In this document: one piece after another, positions 34,137 through 43,050 of the stretch | Numbering within the stretch: the stretch's first letter is position 1 | How the letters are laid out: each line of letters opens with the position of its first letter | Source: Methanobacteriota archaeon | GTDB taxonomy: Archaea; Methanobacteriota; Methanobacteria; Methanobacteriales; Methanobacteriaceae | Direction of reading: 5' to 3' | Length of the DNA: 47,890 bases | NCBI GenBank assembly: GCA_023440975.1 | Contig: JAEZRD010000007.1 | Coordinates: forward strand, 1-47,890 | Translations under genes and position numbers: made by a program | The notes under the pieces: generated by a model | Told to the model about the DNA's origin: nothing | Databases searched by the model: none | Seen by the model: only the letters and a program-made list of their open reading frames with translations

Positions 34137-35081
34137 TTAATCTTTATATACTTTAACAGCTTCTTCATGATCATTATAAAGACCTAAAGCTGCTAATGCC
34201 CCTACTTTACCTTGATTCCCAGTTACACTAATTAATTCAATATTCAAATCATTAGCTACTTTTTCAGCAGTTTTAATATCCATCATTCCAGTTTTTGTAT
34301 TAATAGCATACTCTCTTAATTCTTTAGGAATTTTTAATCCTTGTAACACAGCAATAGCTGTTTTATCAGATAAGGTATCTCTTTTAAGTATCTCAATAAC
34401 TCTTTTAATTAATTTATCTTTATCTTCAGCTAAAACAGCAAAAGTTAAAGCAATTGAAACACAATTTTGTGTTTTATGTGGATTATGTGGATATAACTGA
34501 ACAATAATATGATCTAAATATTCAAAACCTTCTTTTTTAAGTTCCATACCTACATTATGAGCCATGGTCCAAGTAGCACCAGCATCTTTTGTATCAGTAT
34601 CATCAATACCAATTACAACTTTTTCCATTTTAGGTGTGATAACCGCAGCTTTTCCAAGCTTAGAACCTCCACCTACTTCTATTAACTCAATTCTTTTAAC
34701 TCCTTTACCCATACCTCTACACATAGCTGCTCCAACACCAGCACCAGCAAGTCCCGCATGAACAATTCGTACTTCATCATCGTTAACACAAACCTCTTCA
34801 ATTCCTGCAGCATTAAAACTAGCTTTTAAATCAATAGGTTTTTTACCAACTTTACATGTAAAAACATGTCTATTACCATCTCTATAAGCATCAGTTATTA
34901 ATTCACTGTTGTTTTTGTATTGATGCATTAACCAATGAGAACCAGAGATACAAGGATGGAATTCTACAAGTTCTACAGTATTTCCATCAACCATAGTTAT
35001 TTCTTTTTCGTATGGAGCTATCCAAGGGTCGTTAAACTTTTTTTTCAAATCTTCAGGTTTTAAAATTTCCATAATAACCAT
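34137..35081 (-). CDS. Methanogenesis marker protein 11
   Basis: 314-aa protein found in methanogens. Visible features are NDPWIAPYEKEITMVDGNTV near the N-terminus, a Gly/Ala-rich loop HAGLAGAGVGAAMCRGMGKG, VVIGIDDTDTKDAGATWTMA (about residues 158-177) and VTGNQGKVGALAALGLY near the end. The GIDDTD motif is shared with tRNA-modifying TiaS-type proteins and suggests nucleotide binding. Function is not established; it co-occurs with methanogenesis. A second in-frame ATG at 35072 (MEILKPEDL) could be the true start; neither has a strong ribosome binding site. Confidence 0.8.
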   Translation of the reverse strand: MVIMEILKPEDLKKKFNDPWIAPYEKEITMVDGNTVELVEFHPCISGSHWLMHQYKNNSELITDAYRDGNRHVFTCKVGKKPIDLKASFNAAGIEEVCVNDDEVRIVHAGLAGAGVGAAMCRGMGKGVKRIELIEVGGGSKLGKAAVITPKMEKVVIGIDDTDTKDAGATWTMAHNVGMELKKEGFEYLDHIIVQLYPHNPHKTQNCVSIALTFAVLAEDKDKLIKRVIEILKRDTLSDKTAIAVLQGLKIPKELREYAINTKTGMMDIKTAEKVANDLNIELISVTGNQGKVGALAALGLYNDHEEAVKVYKD

Positions 35082-35146
35082 CTATAAAATAAAAATTAAT
35101 TAATAAAATAAAAAAAATTAGTTAAAAAAAAATAAAATATTAAGTT

Positions 35147-35563
35147 TTAAATTTCTTCTAATCTCATACACATTTTAACTGCAGCTTCAACAGCTCTTTT
35201 ACCATAATCAATACGTTTATGCGCATCTAAACGTGTCATACCTGGACCGCTAATACCTAAAGCTACAGGTTTATTATATTCTAAAGATAAATCAGTAATT
35301 TTACGTGATGCATGTTGAGCGACTATTTGGTCATGATCTGTTGCTCCTTCAATTACTGCACCTAAAGTAATTACAGCATCAATATCCTCTTTTTCTAATA
35401 ATTTTTTTATTGCTAATGGCATGTCAAACACACCAGGAACAACAACAACTTTACTTACTTCAGCATCTAAAACTTTTGCTTCTTCTTTTGCTAGTTCTAA
35501 CATCATTTTAGTTAAATCAAAATTAAATTCAGCAACTACTGCTCCTATATTATATTTTGCCAT
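35147..35563 (-). CDS. ribH: 6,7-dimethyl-8-ribityllumazine synthase
   Basis: Penultimate riboflavin-pathway enzyme, condensing ribitylaminouracil with dihydroxybutanone phosphate. Motifs are the N-terminal VVAEFNFDLT, PGVFDMPLAIKKLL, GAVIEGATDHDQIVAQHAS (with the catalytic His region) and VALGISGPGMT. From ATG 35563 it is 138 aa, typical for archaeal lumazine synthase; GGAGG seven or eight bases upstream decides this start over an ATG at 35578. A 28-codon membrane-peptide gene ends 35 bp upstream on the same strand and probably shares its transcript. Confidence 0.93.
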   Translation of the reverse strand: MAKYNIGAVVAEFNFDLTKMMLELAKEEAKVLDAEVSKVVVVPGVFDMPLAIKKLLEKEDIDAVITLGAVIEGATDHDQIVAQHASRKITDLSLEYNKPVALGISGPGMTRLDAHKRIDYGKRAVEAAVKMCMRLEEI

Positions 35564-35598
35564 ATCATAATCCTCCACTATATAATTAAACTTTTTAC

Positions 35599-35685
35599 TT
35601 ATGCTAACATTAATAAAAATCCAGCTACAGCACTGAATATCATAATTAATATAATAAATATTGCTATAATTTTTACTCTATCCAT
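35599..35685 (-). CDS. 28-residue single-pass membrane peptide
   Basis: A small frame with a strong ribosome binding site: GAGGAG six bases before the ATG. The peptide is MDRVKIIAIF followed by IILIMIFSAVAGFLLMLA: a short charged head and one membrane segment of about 23 residues. It lies 35 bp upstream of ribH in the same orientation, with TATA-like DNA further upstream. No family recognised. The good ribosome binding site and clean topology argue that it is real; its role, possibly in membrane or transporter regulation, is unknown. Confidence 0.6.
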   Translation of the reverse strand: MDRVKIIAIFIILIMIFSAVAGFLLMLA

Positions 35686-35826
35686 AATTCTCTCCTCAAT
35701 ATAAATTTAATTGAAAATTATAAAATTTATTTTAAATATTTTAATCTTTTAAAAATATGTTTTATATTTTTAATTAATTTTATTTATAATTTAACTTAAA
35801 AATCTTAATTAAATTTAATTATATTT

Positions 35827-37410
35827 TTATTTAAAAAATTTTTTTAATTTAGATGTAGTTAATGATTTTTTATTCCTATTATTTTCTAAAAATTTAATTT
35901 TTTCGTTTAAATCAATATTTTCTTTTTTTAATTTATCTATATCATTAGATAACATATTGATATTTATTTGTTTTTCCTCATTTTGATTAATAAGATTATT
36001 TAAATCATTATTTAAATTCATATTTCTAATTGATAAATAATTAATAACTTCATATAAATTACTACCTAAAATTTTTTCATCATTCTCTAAATTACTCATA
36101 ACATTAATTTTGTTGTCTAAATTAAAATAAAAATTTTTAAAATCCATTTCATCTTTTGTTAAACTATAATTTGAGTTTATTTTTTCAAAAATTATCTTGT
36201 TCACAATATATTTAGAAGATAAAAAATCACCTAATCTAGATTTAAATGTTATATCTTCTGATTTATCGAGCATACTACCTTCTTCACAAATCCCCCATAT
36301 GTCACTTCCACTACCACAATAGTCAGCTATTTTTGAAGGTAAATATGGATTAATTTCAAAATAATTTTTAGTATTTGCATCACTCACAATTAATACATCA
36401 AATTTCGTAGTAAGATTCAAAAACTCTAAGTAAGGAATATTATCATTTATAATTACATTCTTTTCCATTTTAAGATTTGAAATAGCTCTTTTAACAAAGT
36501 TTTTTTCAGCAGTAAATATATGTAATTTAAATTTATCTTTAAATGATTCATTTAAATTTTCAAAAGCATAAAAAACATCTTCAAAATTACGTGTTCCATA
36601 AAAAAGTCCAAAATATGCAAAATTAATATATTCATCATTCAATTCATAATTACTTTTAAAAGATTCATAAGCATCTTTGTTTAATGTAGGCTGAGGATTA
36701 ATAACACTTCTTTCAATTATAAAATCTTTAAGATTATTAATATTTCCATTATCTTCTAATGGAAATTTATTTATCATAATTTTTTGTTGATTTTCATTAG
36801 TGAAAATAATTTCATCGGCAAATAAAAAAGGAAGTAATTCACACAAATATTCAGTTGTAACTTTTTTATGGTTAAGAGTAATATTAATATTCTTTTCTTT
36901 TAAAATAGTATTTTTTTCAATAATTTCATTGATTTTTTCAATATAATTATCGTCATTTAATTTAGTAGCTCTCTTTTTACCATATATATCAAATAATATT
37001 GGATCAGAAAATTCTGCTATCCATTTAGTCTCAGGATGTTCAATTTTATATTCAAATCCTAAATAATGAGCTTGTCTTGGCATAGAACGAGAATATATGG
37101 ATTTATAACTGTTTTTATCCTTAGATATTTTATTTAATTTTTCCATACCTTCAATTATAAATGGTTTAATAGAATCCCATTTCCAAATTTGTGTATATGG
37201 AGCATGTAATACTATTCTATTTTCAATAAATTTATCAACAATTCCGTTTAAAGATTCATCTTTATTAATATTTTCAATATAATTTTGAAGAATATCAACC
37301 TTTTTTCCATTTGAAATAACTCGTTTAGCTACTACAAAACCTCCTGTATCAGCGTAGCTAGGGAAAAAATATGAAATAATTAAATCTTTAGCTTTTTTTT
37401 CGTCACTCAT
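35827..37410 (-). CDS. GT-B-type glycosyltransferase with C-terminal coiled coil
   Basis: 527 aa. The N-terminal LIISYFFPSYADTGGFVVAK is the donor/acceptor loop of GT4-like enzymes, and the C-terminal Rossmann-like half includes YFGLFYGTRNFEDVFYAF, VIINDNIPYLEFLNL and INPYLPSKIADYCGSGSDIW. The last 70 residues or so form a coiled coil (NLINQNEEKQININMLSNDI onward) ending in a basic tail KLKKFFK, perhaps for membrane or partner contact. Probably transfers a sugar to a surface glycan; donor unknown. The DNA upstream has AAGGTT before the ATG. It stands apart from other glycan genes, between ribH and the sufS-like gene. Confidence 0.65.
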   Translation of the reverse strand: MSDEKKAKDLIISYFFPSYADTGGFVVAKRVISNGKKVDILQNYIENINKDESLNGIVDKFIENRIVLHAPYTQIWKWDSIKPFIIEGMEKLNKISKDKNSYKSIYSRSMPRQAHYLGFEYKIEHPETKWIAEFSDPILFDIYGKKRATKLNDDNYIEKINEIIEKNTILKEKNINITLNHKKVTTEYLCELLPFLFADEIIFTNENQQKIMINKFPLEDNGNINNLKDFIIERSVINPQPTLNKDAYESFKSNYELNDEYINFAYFGLFYGTRNFEDVFYAFENLNESFKDKFKLHIFTAEKNFVKRAISNLKMEKNVIINDNIPYLEFLNLTTKFDVLIVSDANTKNYFEINPYLPSKIADYCGSGSDIWGICEEGSMLDKSEDITFKSRLGDFLSSKYIVNKIIFEKINSNYSLTKDEMDFKNFYFNLDNKINVMSNLENDEKILGSNLYEVINYLSIRNMNLNNDLNNLINQNEEKQININMLSNDIDKLKKENIDLNEKIKFLENNRNKKSLTTSKLKKFFK

Positions 37411-37476
37411 TTAAAAACCTTAATCTTAATTATTAATATTTATTAAAAATATAATTTTCCATTATAATAAATTCCT

Positions 37477-38667
37477 TTAGGATAGTTTAGAAATTTCATC
37501 AATTGTATTTATTAGTTTTTCTATATCATTTAAGTTATTATAACAGTGAATAGAAGATCTTACAGTCCCATCTTCAGCATTTAATAAGTTCATAGTTGGT
37601 ATTGCACAATGATGCCCACTTCTTACACAAATATTGCTGGTTTCATCCAATATTTTGCTTACATCATGAGGGTTCATGTTAAGAATGTTAAATGATACAA
37701 TATTTCTAATATTATCCCTTTTACCATAAACTTCAACATTTTCTATAGATTTTAATGAGTCATACAATTTAATAGTTAATTTAGAACAATAATTTTCTAT
37801 ATTTTTCAAACCAATTCTGTTAACATAATTTACAGCAGTGTTAAGACCTATAATACCGGCTATATTTTGAGTTCCTCCTTCAAAACAATAAGGTGGTTTT
37901 TCAAGTAAAAATTCATTATTCACAATATCTATGACGGTCCCTCCACCTAAATTTTGTGGTTCTACACTATTAGATAAATCATTTTTAATATATAAAAAAC
38001 CAGTGCCAACAGGTCCTAAAATACCTTTATGTCCAGGAAATGCCATAAAATCAGGATTAATTTTTTTAATATTTATTGGGATATGCCCTAAAGATTGGGC
38101 ACCATCAATTAATATCAAACAATTATTATCATGAGCAATTTCAGAGATTTTTTCTATATTCTGTAAAGATCCAATAGCATTGTTGACATGACTAATAGAT
38201 ATGAGTTTAGTATTATCATCAATTAACTCTTCTATCTTTGAAGGTTCAATAATACCAAAATTATTAGCTTCAGCTATTTTAATTTTAATACCATATTTTC
38301 TTAAATTAAGCCATGGTAAAAAATTTGAATGGTGTTCTATATTTGAAATAATAATATTATCCTCTGGTCTAAAATTTAAACCATTTGCAATAGTATTTAT
38401 CCCTTCTGTAGTATTTTTAGTAAAACTAATTTCTTCAGTTTTTGTGTTTAAAAATTTTGAAATATTCTCTCTTGATTCATCAACATTTTCATTAGCCTTA
38501 ATTGCTATTTTATATGCTCCACGACTAATGTTAGAATTATAATTAATAAAATAATCATTTATAGAATTAATAACTGGTAGTGGTGTGAGAGAAGTGCTTG
38601 CAGAGTCAAGATAAGTAAAATTTTTCAATAAAGGAAAATCTTTAATTATATTATCTTCATTTAACAT
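37477..38667 (-). CDS. SufS-like cysteine desulfurase (class V aminotransferase)
   Basis: 396-aa PLP enzyme. N-terminal TYLDSASTSLTPLPVIN, SNIEHHSNFLPW, the PLP motif LILIDGAQSLGHIPI, the Schiff-base lysine in FPGHKGILGPVGTGFLYI (about residue 212) and the catalytic Cys in CVRSGHHCAIP (about 353) all match group II desulfurases. It would mobilise sulfur from cysteine as persulfide for Fe-S clusters or thiolation. Many methanogens lack a cysteine desulfurase and use sulfide, so its presence is of interest. It starts four bases after the leuB stop, and no sufBC or iscU gene is adjacent. Confidence 0.87.
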   Translation of the reverse strand: MLNEDNIIKDFPLLKNFTYLDSASTSLTPLPVINSINDYFINYNSNISRGAYKIAIKANENVDESRENISKFLNTKTEEISFTKNTTEGINTIANGLNFRPEDNIIISNIEHHSNFLPWLNLRKYGIKIKIAEANNFGIIEPSKIEELIDDNTKLISISHVNNAIGSLQNIEKISEIAHDNNCLILIDGAQSLGHIPINIKKINPDFMAFPGHKGILGPVGTGFLYIKNDLSNSVEPQNLGGGTVIDIVNNEFLLEKPPYCFEGGTQNIAGIIGLNTAVNYVNRIGLKNIENYCSKLTIKLYDSLKSIENVEVYGKRDNIRNIVSFNILNMNPHDVSKILDETSNICVRSGHHCAIPTMNLLNAEDGTVRSSIHCYNNLNDIEKLINTIDEISKLS

Positions 38668-38671
38668 TTTA

Positions 38672-39670
38672 TCATAAACTATTTAATTTGTCTTTTATTG
38701 CATTTGCCATTTCATTAGTGCTTGATTTTCCACCTAAATCTGGAGTTACATTTTTACCTTCTTTTAAAACGTTAATGATAGCTTTATCTAATTTTTCTGC
38801 CTTTTCAGATTCACCAAGATAATTAAGCATCATAACAGCTGAAAGTATCATTGCAGAGGGGTTAGCTATTCCTTGACCTGCTATATCTGGTGCAGATCCG
38901 TGAACTGGCTCGAATAGTGCTCCATTTTCTCCTATATTTGCTGATGGGATAAGTCCTAATCCCCCAACTAATCCTGCACCTTCATCTGATAATATATCTC
39001 CGAAAAGATTAGTTGTAACAATAACATCAAAGCTTTCAGGTCTTGTAATAAGATACATTGCTGTTGCATCAACATAAAAATCTTCAGCAATGATACCAGA
39101 ATTTTTATATTTTTCAGCAGTTTCATAAAAAACTTTTTTAAATAAACCGTCTGATTTTTTTAATACATTAGCTTTATGGACACCTGTTACTTTTGATTTT
39201 CCATGTTTTAATGCATATTGAAATGCATAATCACAAATTCTTGTTTCAGCTTTTCGAGTAATAATTCTTTTAGCTATTGCTCCTTCATCCGTTAATTCTT
39301 CTTCATCTTGTTTGTACATTCCTTCAGTATTTTCTCTAACAATCATAAAATCAAGATTATCGAAAAGTGCTTCAGTTCCAGGATATGATTTCACTGGACG
39401 TAAATTTGCATATAATTTCATTTCTTGACGTAATTTAACTATCACATCTGCAGCTGTTTCACCTACCGCACCAAATAAGCAAGCATCTGAATTTTTAACT
39501 AGTTCAATTGTTTCTTTAGGTAAAGCCTCACCAGTTTTTTTTAAGCATTCATCTCCAGCTTCACTAAAAGTATAATTAATATCTAAATTTAAAGAGTCTA
39601 AAATAGATAAAGTTGCTTCCATAACTTCTTTACCAATTCCATCTCCAGGAATAACAGTTATATTATACAT
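38672..39670 (-). CDS. leuB: 3-isopropylmalate dehydrogenase (or homoisocitrate dehydrogenase)
   Basis: 332-aa beta-decarboxylating dehydrogenase: ITVIPGDGIGKEVMEAT at the start, LYANLRPVKSYPG, MIVRENTEGMY (substrate region), FDVIVTTNLFGDILSDEGAG and LFEPVHGSAPDIAGQGIANP (NAD region). Methanogens have two paralogues, LeuB for leucine and AksF for coenzyme B synthesis; leuC and leuD next to it favour LeuB. The start is ATG 39670 with AGGTGA four or five bases upstream; a GTG at 39679 lies inside that site. Confidence 0.85.
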   Translation of the reverse strand: MYNITVIPGDGIGKEVMEATLSILDSLNLDINYTFSEAGDECLKKTGEALPKETIELVKNSDACLFGAVGETAADVIVKLRQEMKLYANLRPVKSYPGTEALFDNLDFMIVRENTEGMYKQDEEELTDEGAIAKRIITRKAETRICDYAFQYALKHGKSKVTGVHKANVLKKSDGLFKKVFYETAEKYKNSGIIAEDFYVDATAMYLITRPESFDVIVTTNLFGDILSDEGAGLVGGLGLIPSANIGENGALFEPVHGSAPDIAGQGIANPSAMILSAVMMLNYLGESEKAEKLDKAIINVLKEGKNVTPDLGGKSSTNEMANAIKDKLNSL

Positions 39671-39801
39671 TATATTCACCTAGTACTATTTTTTTATAGA
39701 AATAATTTGTATTTATTATATAATTTAACTTTTCAATTGTTATATTTTATTTTATTTAAGTTGAGTAATTATAATATAAAAAGCTAAAAAATTTATTAAA
39801 A

Positions 39802-40281
39802 TTAATTTTGTTTTTTAAGATACTCTATTAATCCATTACTTTTTAAAATTTCTAACATAAATGGAGGTAATTTCTTAAATTCATAAATTTGCCCATTTTC
39901 AGAAATAATTATTCCCTTTTCCATGTCTATATCTATTATTTCCCCTTCTTCTAGCACTTCACTTATTCCAGGAGCTTCTAAAAGAGGTATCCCAATATTA
40001 GTGGCATTTCTATAAAATATCCTTGCAAAAGATTCAGCAATAACAGCACCTATTCCACACCCTTTAATAGCAATGGGAGCATGTTCCCTAGATGAACCAC
40101 AACCAAAATTCTTTCCAGCAACAATAAAATCTCCATCATTAATTTTTCCTTTGAAATCAGAATCTAATCCTTCCATACAATGATTTGATAATGTTTCTTC
40201 ATCGGTATAAATTAAGTATCGTCCTGGAAGAATAATATCAGTGTCGATATCGTCTCCAAATTTCCATACTTTTCCTTTCAT
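39802..40281 (-). CDS. leuD: 3-isopropylmalate dehydratase small subunit
   Basis: Swivel-domain subunit of the LeuCD isomerase. From ATG 40281 it is 159 aa (MKGKVWKFGDDIDTDIILPG), with AGAGGA six bases upstream; an ATG at 40305 would overlap leuC and is not needed. GCGSSREHAPIAIKGCGIGA is the conserved family block. The substrate loop reads YLIYTD (residues 22-27); in M. jannaschii the isopropylmalate enzyme has a hydrophobic residue at this place and the homoaconitase an arginine, so Ile24 favours leucine synthesis. Confidence 0.85.
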   Translation of the reverse strand: MKGKVWKFGDDIDTDIILPGRYLIYTDEETLSNHCMEGLDSDFKGKINDGDFIVAGKNFGCGSSREHAPIAIKGCGIGAVIAESFARIFYRNATNIGIPLLEAPGISEVLEEGEIIDIDMEKGIIISENGQIYEFKKLPPFMLEILKSNGLIEYLKKQN

Positions 40282-40301
40282 TGATATTCCTCTTATAATT
40301 T

Positions 40302-41549
40302 TCATTCAGGTTTAGTTATTCTTCCTTCGATTGCTGAGGCAGCCGCCGTAGCTGGTGATGATAAATAAACCTTACCTTCTGGACTCCCTTGACGTCCCTT
40401 AAAATTTCTATTAGATGTACTAAGACTTACTTCTTCTGGACCTATTAATCCAGTATGTCCACCAAGACAAGGACCACAACTAGGATTCATTATAAGAGCA
40501 TTAGCATCTACAAATATTTTTATTAAACCTTCATCTAATGCTTTAGAATAAGTTTCTCGAGATGCCGGATAAATTAGCATTCTAGTATTTTTAGCAACTT
40601 TTTTACCTTTTAAAATTTTTGCAGCTACTCTTAAATCTGAAATTCTTCCATTTGTACAGGATCCTAAAAACACTTGGTCGATTTCTACATCTAATTCACT
40701 TGCAGGTTTCACATTATCCACATTATTTGGACATGCAACTTGAGGTTCAAGTTCATTTACATTAACATTTCTAATTTCAAGAGAAGATGCATCTTCATCA
40801 GTTTTATAAATATTATATTTTTTCTTGGAATGTTTTTTAATATAATCAATTGTTTTATTGTCTGGTTCAATTAATCCAGTTTTACCACCCATTTCAACAG
40901 CCATATTTGAAAGAACCATTCTGTCTGAAATACTCATATCCTCAATAATTGGCCCTGAAAATTCACAAGATTTATAAGTAGCACCATCAACTCCAGTATC
41001 TCCAATTATTTTTAAAATAACATCTTTTGAATAAACATTTTCTTTTAATTTACCTTCAATATTAAATTTAATTGTTTCAGGAACTTTAAACCATAATTTT
41101 CCAGTTGATAAAACCATAGCCATGTCGGTGGATCCAATTCCAGTTGAAAAAGCACCAAAAGCACCATGAGTACAAGTATGTGAATCAGCACCAACTATAA
41201 CTTCTCCAGGTACTACATGCCCTAATTCTGGTAGAATTTGATGGCATACTCCTTTATACATGTCATAAAAATTAGTAATGTTCTGATTTTTAACAAAGTT
41301 TCTCATTAAAATATGATTATTGGCTGATGTTAATGAGTCTGCAGGAACTTGATGATCAAAAGGGATGATAATTTTATCTTTATCCCAAACTTTTTCAGTA
41401 CCAATTTTATTGAAGGATTCAATAGCAAGAGGTCCAGTTAAATCATGCATCATAGCAACATCTATATTAGCCATTACAATTTCTCCAGCTTCTACATTAT
41501 TTTTACTTGAAGCTTTAGCTAATATTTTTTCTGCCATTGTCATAGACAT
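40302..41549 (-). CDS. leuC: 3-isopropylmalate dehydratase large subunit
   Basis: Aconitase-family 4Fe-4S subunit of 415 aa. Start MSMTMAEKILAKAS at ATG 41549 with GGAGG eight bases upstream; longer frames run into the upstream dehydrogenase gene. Signatures: HVVPGEVIVGADSHTCTHGA, and cluster cysteines in GSCTNGR (about residue 300) and NPSCGPCLGGH (about 355-365). Pairs with leuD 20 bp downstream. The paralogous homoaconitase large subunit (HacA/AksD) is the alternative; the small-subunit loop favours LeuC. Confidence 0.87.
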   Translation of the reverse strand: MSMTMAEKILAKASSKNNVEAGEIVMANIDVAMMHDLTGPLAIESFNKIGTEKVWDKDKIIIPFDHQVPADSLTSANNHILMRNFVKNQNITNFYDMYKGVCHQILPELGHVVPGEVIVGADSHTCTHGAFGAFSTGIGSTDMAMVLSTGKLWFKVPETIKFNIEGKLKENVYSKDVILKIIGDTGVDGATYKSCEFSGPIIEDMSISDRMVLSNMAVEMGGKTGLIEPDNKTIDYIKKHSKKKYNIYKTDEDASSLEIRNVNVNELEPQVACPNNVDNVKPASELDVEIDQVFLGSCTNGRISDLRVAAKILKGKKVAKNTRMLIYPASRETYSKALDEGLIKIFVDANALIMNPSCGPCLGGHTGLIGPEEVSLSTSNRNFKGRQGSPEGKVYLSSPATAAASAIEGRITKPE

Positions 41550-41565
41550 GTAAATAACCTCCAAT

Positions 41566-42810
41566 TTAAATTTTGTATAGGTTTCCAAAATTATAAAGTT
41601 CAATTTCTTTCGGAACTTTTTCTATTATATTCTTAGTATCAAATATTATAGGGGTTTTCATATTATTAATTAAGTACTCATAATCTAAATTTTTAAATTG
41701 ATTATGGTCAGATAAAATTAAACAAAGTGAAGCATCTTTTGAAGCATCTTTGAAACTTTCATAATCATCGTTAATTACATGAGGATCATGAATTGCTAAT
41801 TCATATTCATCTTTTAAAAGATTTATCACATCAAATGCTGGACTTTCCCTAGTATCTCCAGTATTACCTTTATAAGAAACTCCTAAGATAGCTATTTTTG
41901 AAGATTTTTGATTTTTTAATATTTTTTTAACATTATCTGCTACGAATTTAGGCATACTCTTATTAGTATCTCTAGCTAATTTGATAATTTTTGCTTGATC
42001 AGGTGCTAATGCATATACAAAATAAGGATCTATAGCTAAACAGTGTCCACCAACTCCAGGACCCGGAGAATGAATGTTAACTCTTGGATGTTTATTAGCT
42101 AATTTTATAACATCTAATGCATTAACTCCAATTTCGGCACTTATTTTAGATAATTCATTAGCTAATGCTATATTAACATCTCTAAAAGTATTTTCCATAC
42201 ATTTTGATAATTCTGCTGTTTTTGCTTCAGTTTTCATCATGTTTCCTTTAACAAATATGGAATATACTTCAGCTGCTTTATCACTACATTCTGGAGTTAT
42301 TCCTCCTATAATTCTATTATTATGAATTAATTCTTCAATAATTTTTCCAGGAAGAACTCTTTCAGGACAGTGGGCTAAATATAAATCTTTTCCAATAGTA
42401 AATCCTTTTTCTTCAAAAATTGGTTTAACTATATTATCTGTTGACATGGGTGCTATTGTAGATTCAACAATTATTGTATTTCCTTTTTCAACATATTCTA
42501 ATATTTCATTACAAGCGGTTATCACATAACTTAAATCACAACTATAATTTTCCTTGATATAAGGTGTAGGAACTGTTATTATGAATACATCAGATTTTTC
42601 AGGTTTTAATGATGCATGATATACATTTTTTTCAACAGCTTCCTTAATCATTTCACCTATTCCTGGTTCTTCTATATGGATTTTACCCTTATTTAGGTTA
42701 TTAACAATTCCTTCATCAATATCTACTCCAAGAACATCACACCCATTTTTTGCAAAAAGAGCAGCAGTTGGAAGTCCAATATAACCTTGACCTATTATAC
42801 AAATTTTCAT
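41566..42810 (-). CDS. wecC: UDP-N-acetyl-D-mannosaminuronate dehydrogenase-type enzyme
   Basis: 414-aa UDP-sugar dehydrogenase: IIGQGYIGLPTAALFAKNG (Rossmann), IVESTIAPMSTDNI, HCPERVLPGKIIEEL, the catalytic Cys in GPGVGGHCLAIDPYF (about residue 256) and ILGVSYKGNTGDTRESPAF. The PERVLPG pattern is that of UDP-ManNAc dehydrogenases (WecC/WbpO), giving UDP-N-acetylmannosaminuronate for surface glycans; UDP-glucose dehydrogenase is less likely. It precedes leuC by 16 bp on the same strand although the pathways are unrelated. It faces away from the rhamnose operon across 240 bp of AT-rich DNA. Confidence 0.85.
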   Translation of the reverse strand: MKICIIGQGYIGLPTAALFAKNGCDVLGVDIDEGIVNNLNKGKIHIEEPGIGEMIKEAVEKNVYHASLKPEKSDVFIITVPTPYIKENYSCDLSYVITACNEILEYVEKGNTIIVESTIAPMSTDNIVKPIFEEKGFTIGKDLYLAHCPERVLPGKIIEELIHNNRIIGGITPECSDKAAEVYSIFVKGNMMKTEAKTAELSKCMENTFRDVNIALANELSKISAEIGVNALDVIKLANKHPRVNIHSPGPGVGGHCLAIDPYFVYALAPDQAKIIKLARDTNKSMPKFVADNVKKILKNQKSSKIAILGVSYKGNTGDTRESPAFDVINLLKDEYELAIHDPHVINDDYESFKDASKDASLCLILSDHNQFKNLDYEYLINNMKTPIIFDTKNIIEKVPKEIELYNFGNLYKI

Positions 42811-42988
42811 TTTTATTACCGGCTATTAAATTTAATCCATTCTGTAATTTGATAAAAATAATTATAAATTAATTAAATATTTAATTTTTTAATAAATATA
42901 TTTATTCAATTATATTGATTTTTTTATTAAATAAATTCTTTAATTATACTATTAAAATAATTAAGCAAAATTTATACCTAATTAATTA

Positions 42989-42998
42989 AATATATATT
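42989..42998 (+). promoter_or_regulatory. Putative TATA box of the rhamnose operon
   Basis: AATATATATT lies about 55 bases before the rfbD ATG (43051), leaving a leader that carries AGAAGG as ribosome binding site. It sits in the 240-bp divergent gap with wecC. Position and composition only. Confidence 0.35.
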
Positions 42999-43050
42999 GT
43001 TAATATAAATTTTAGATACCATCATTAAAAATTAAATTAGAAGGTTTTTC

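Noticed and set aside
34564..34761. 65-codon + strand frame
   Set aside because: Antisense shadow of the Gly/Ala-rich part of the marker-11 gene; low-complexity Pro/Ala/Ser product.
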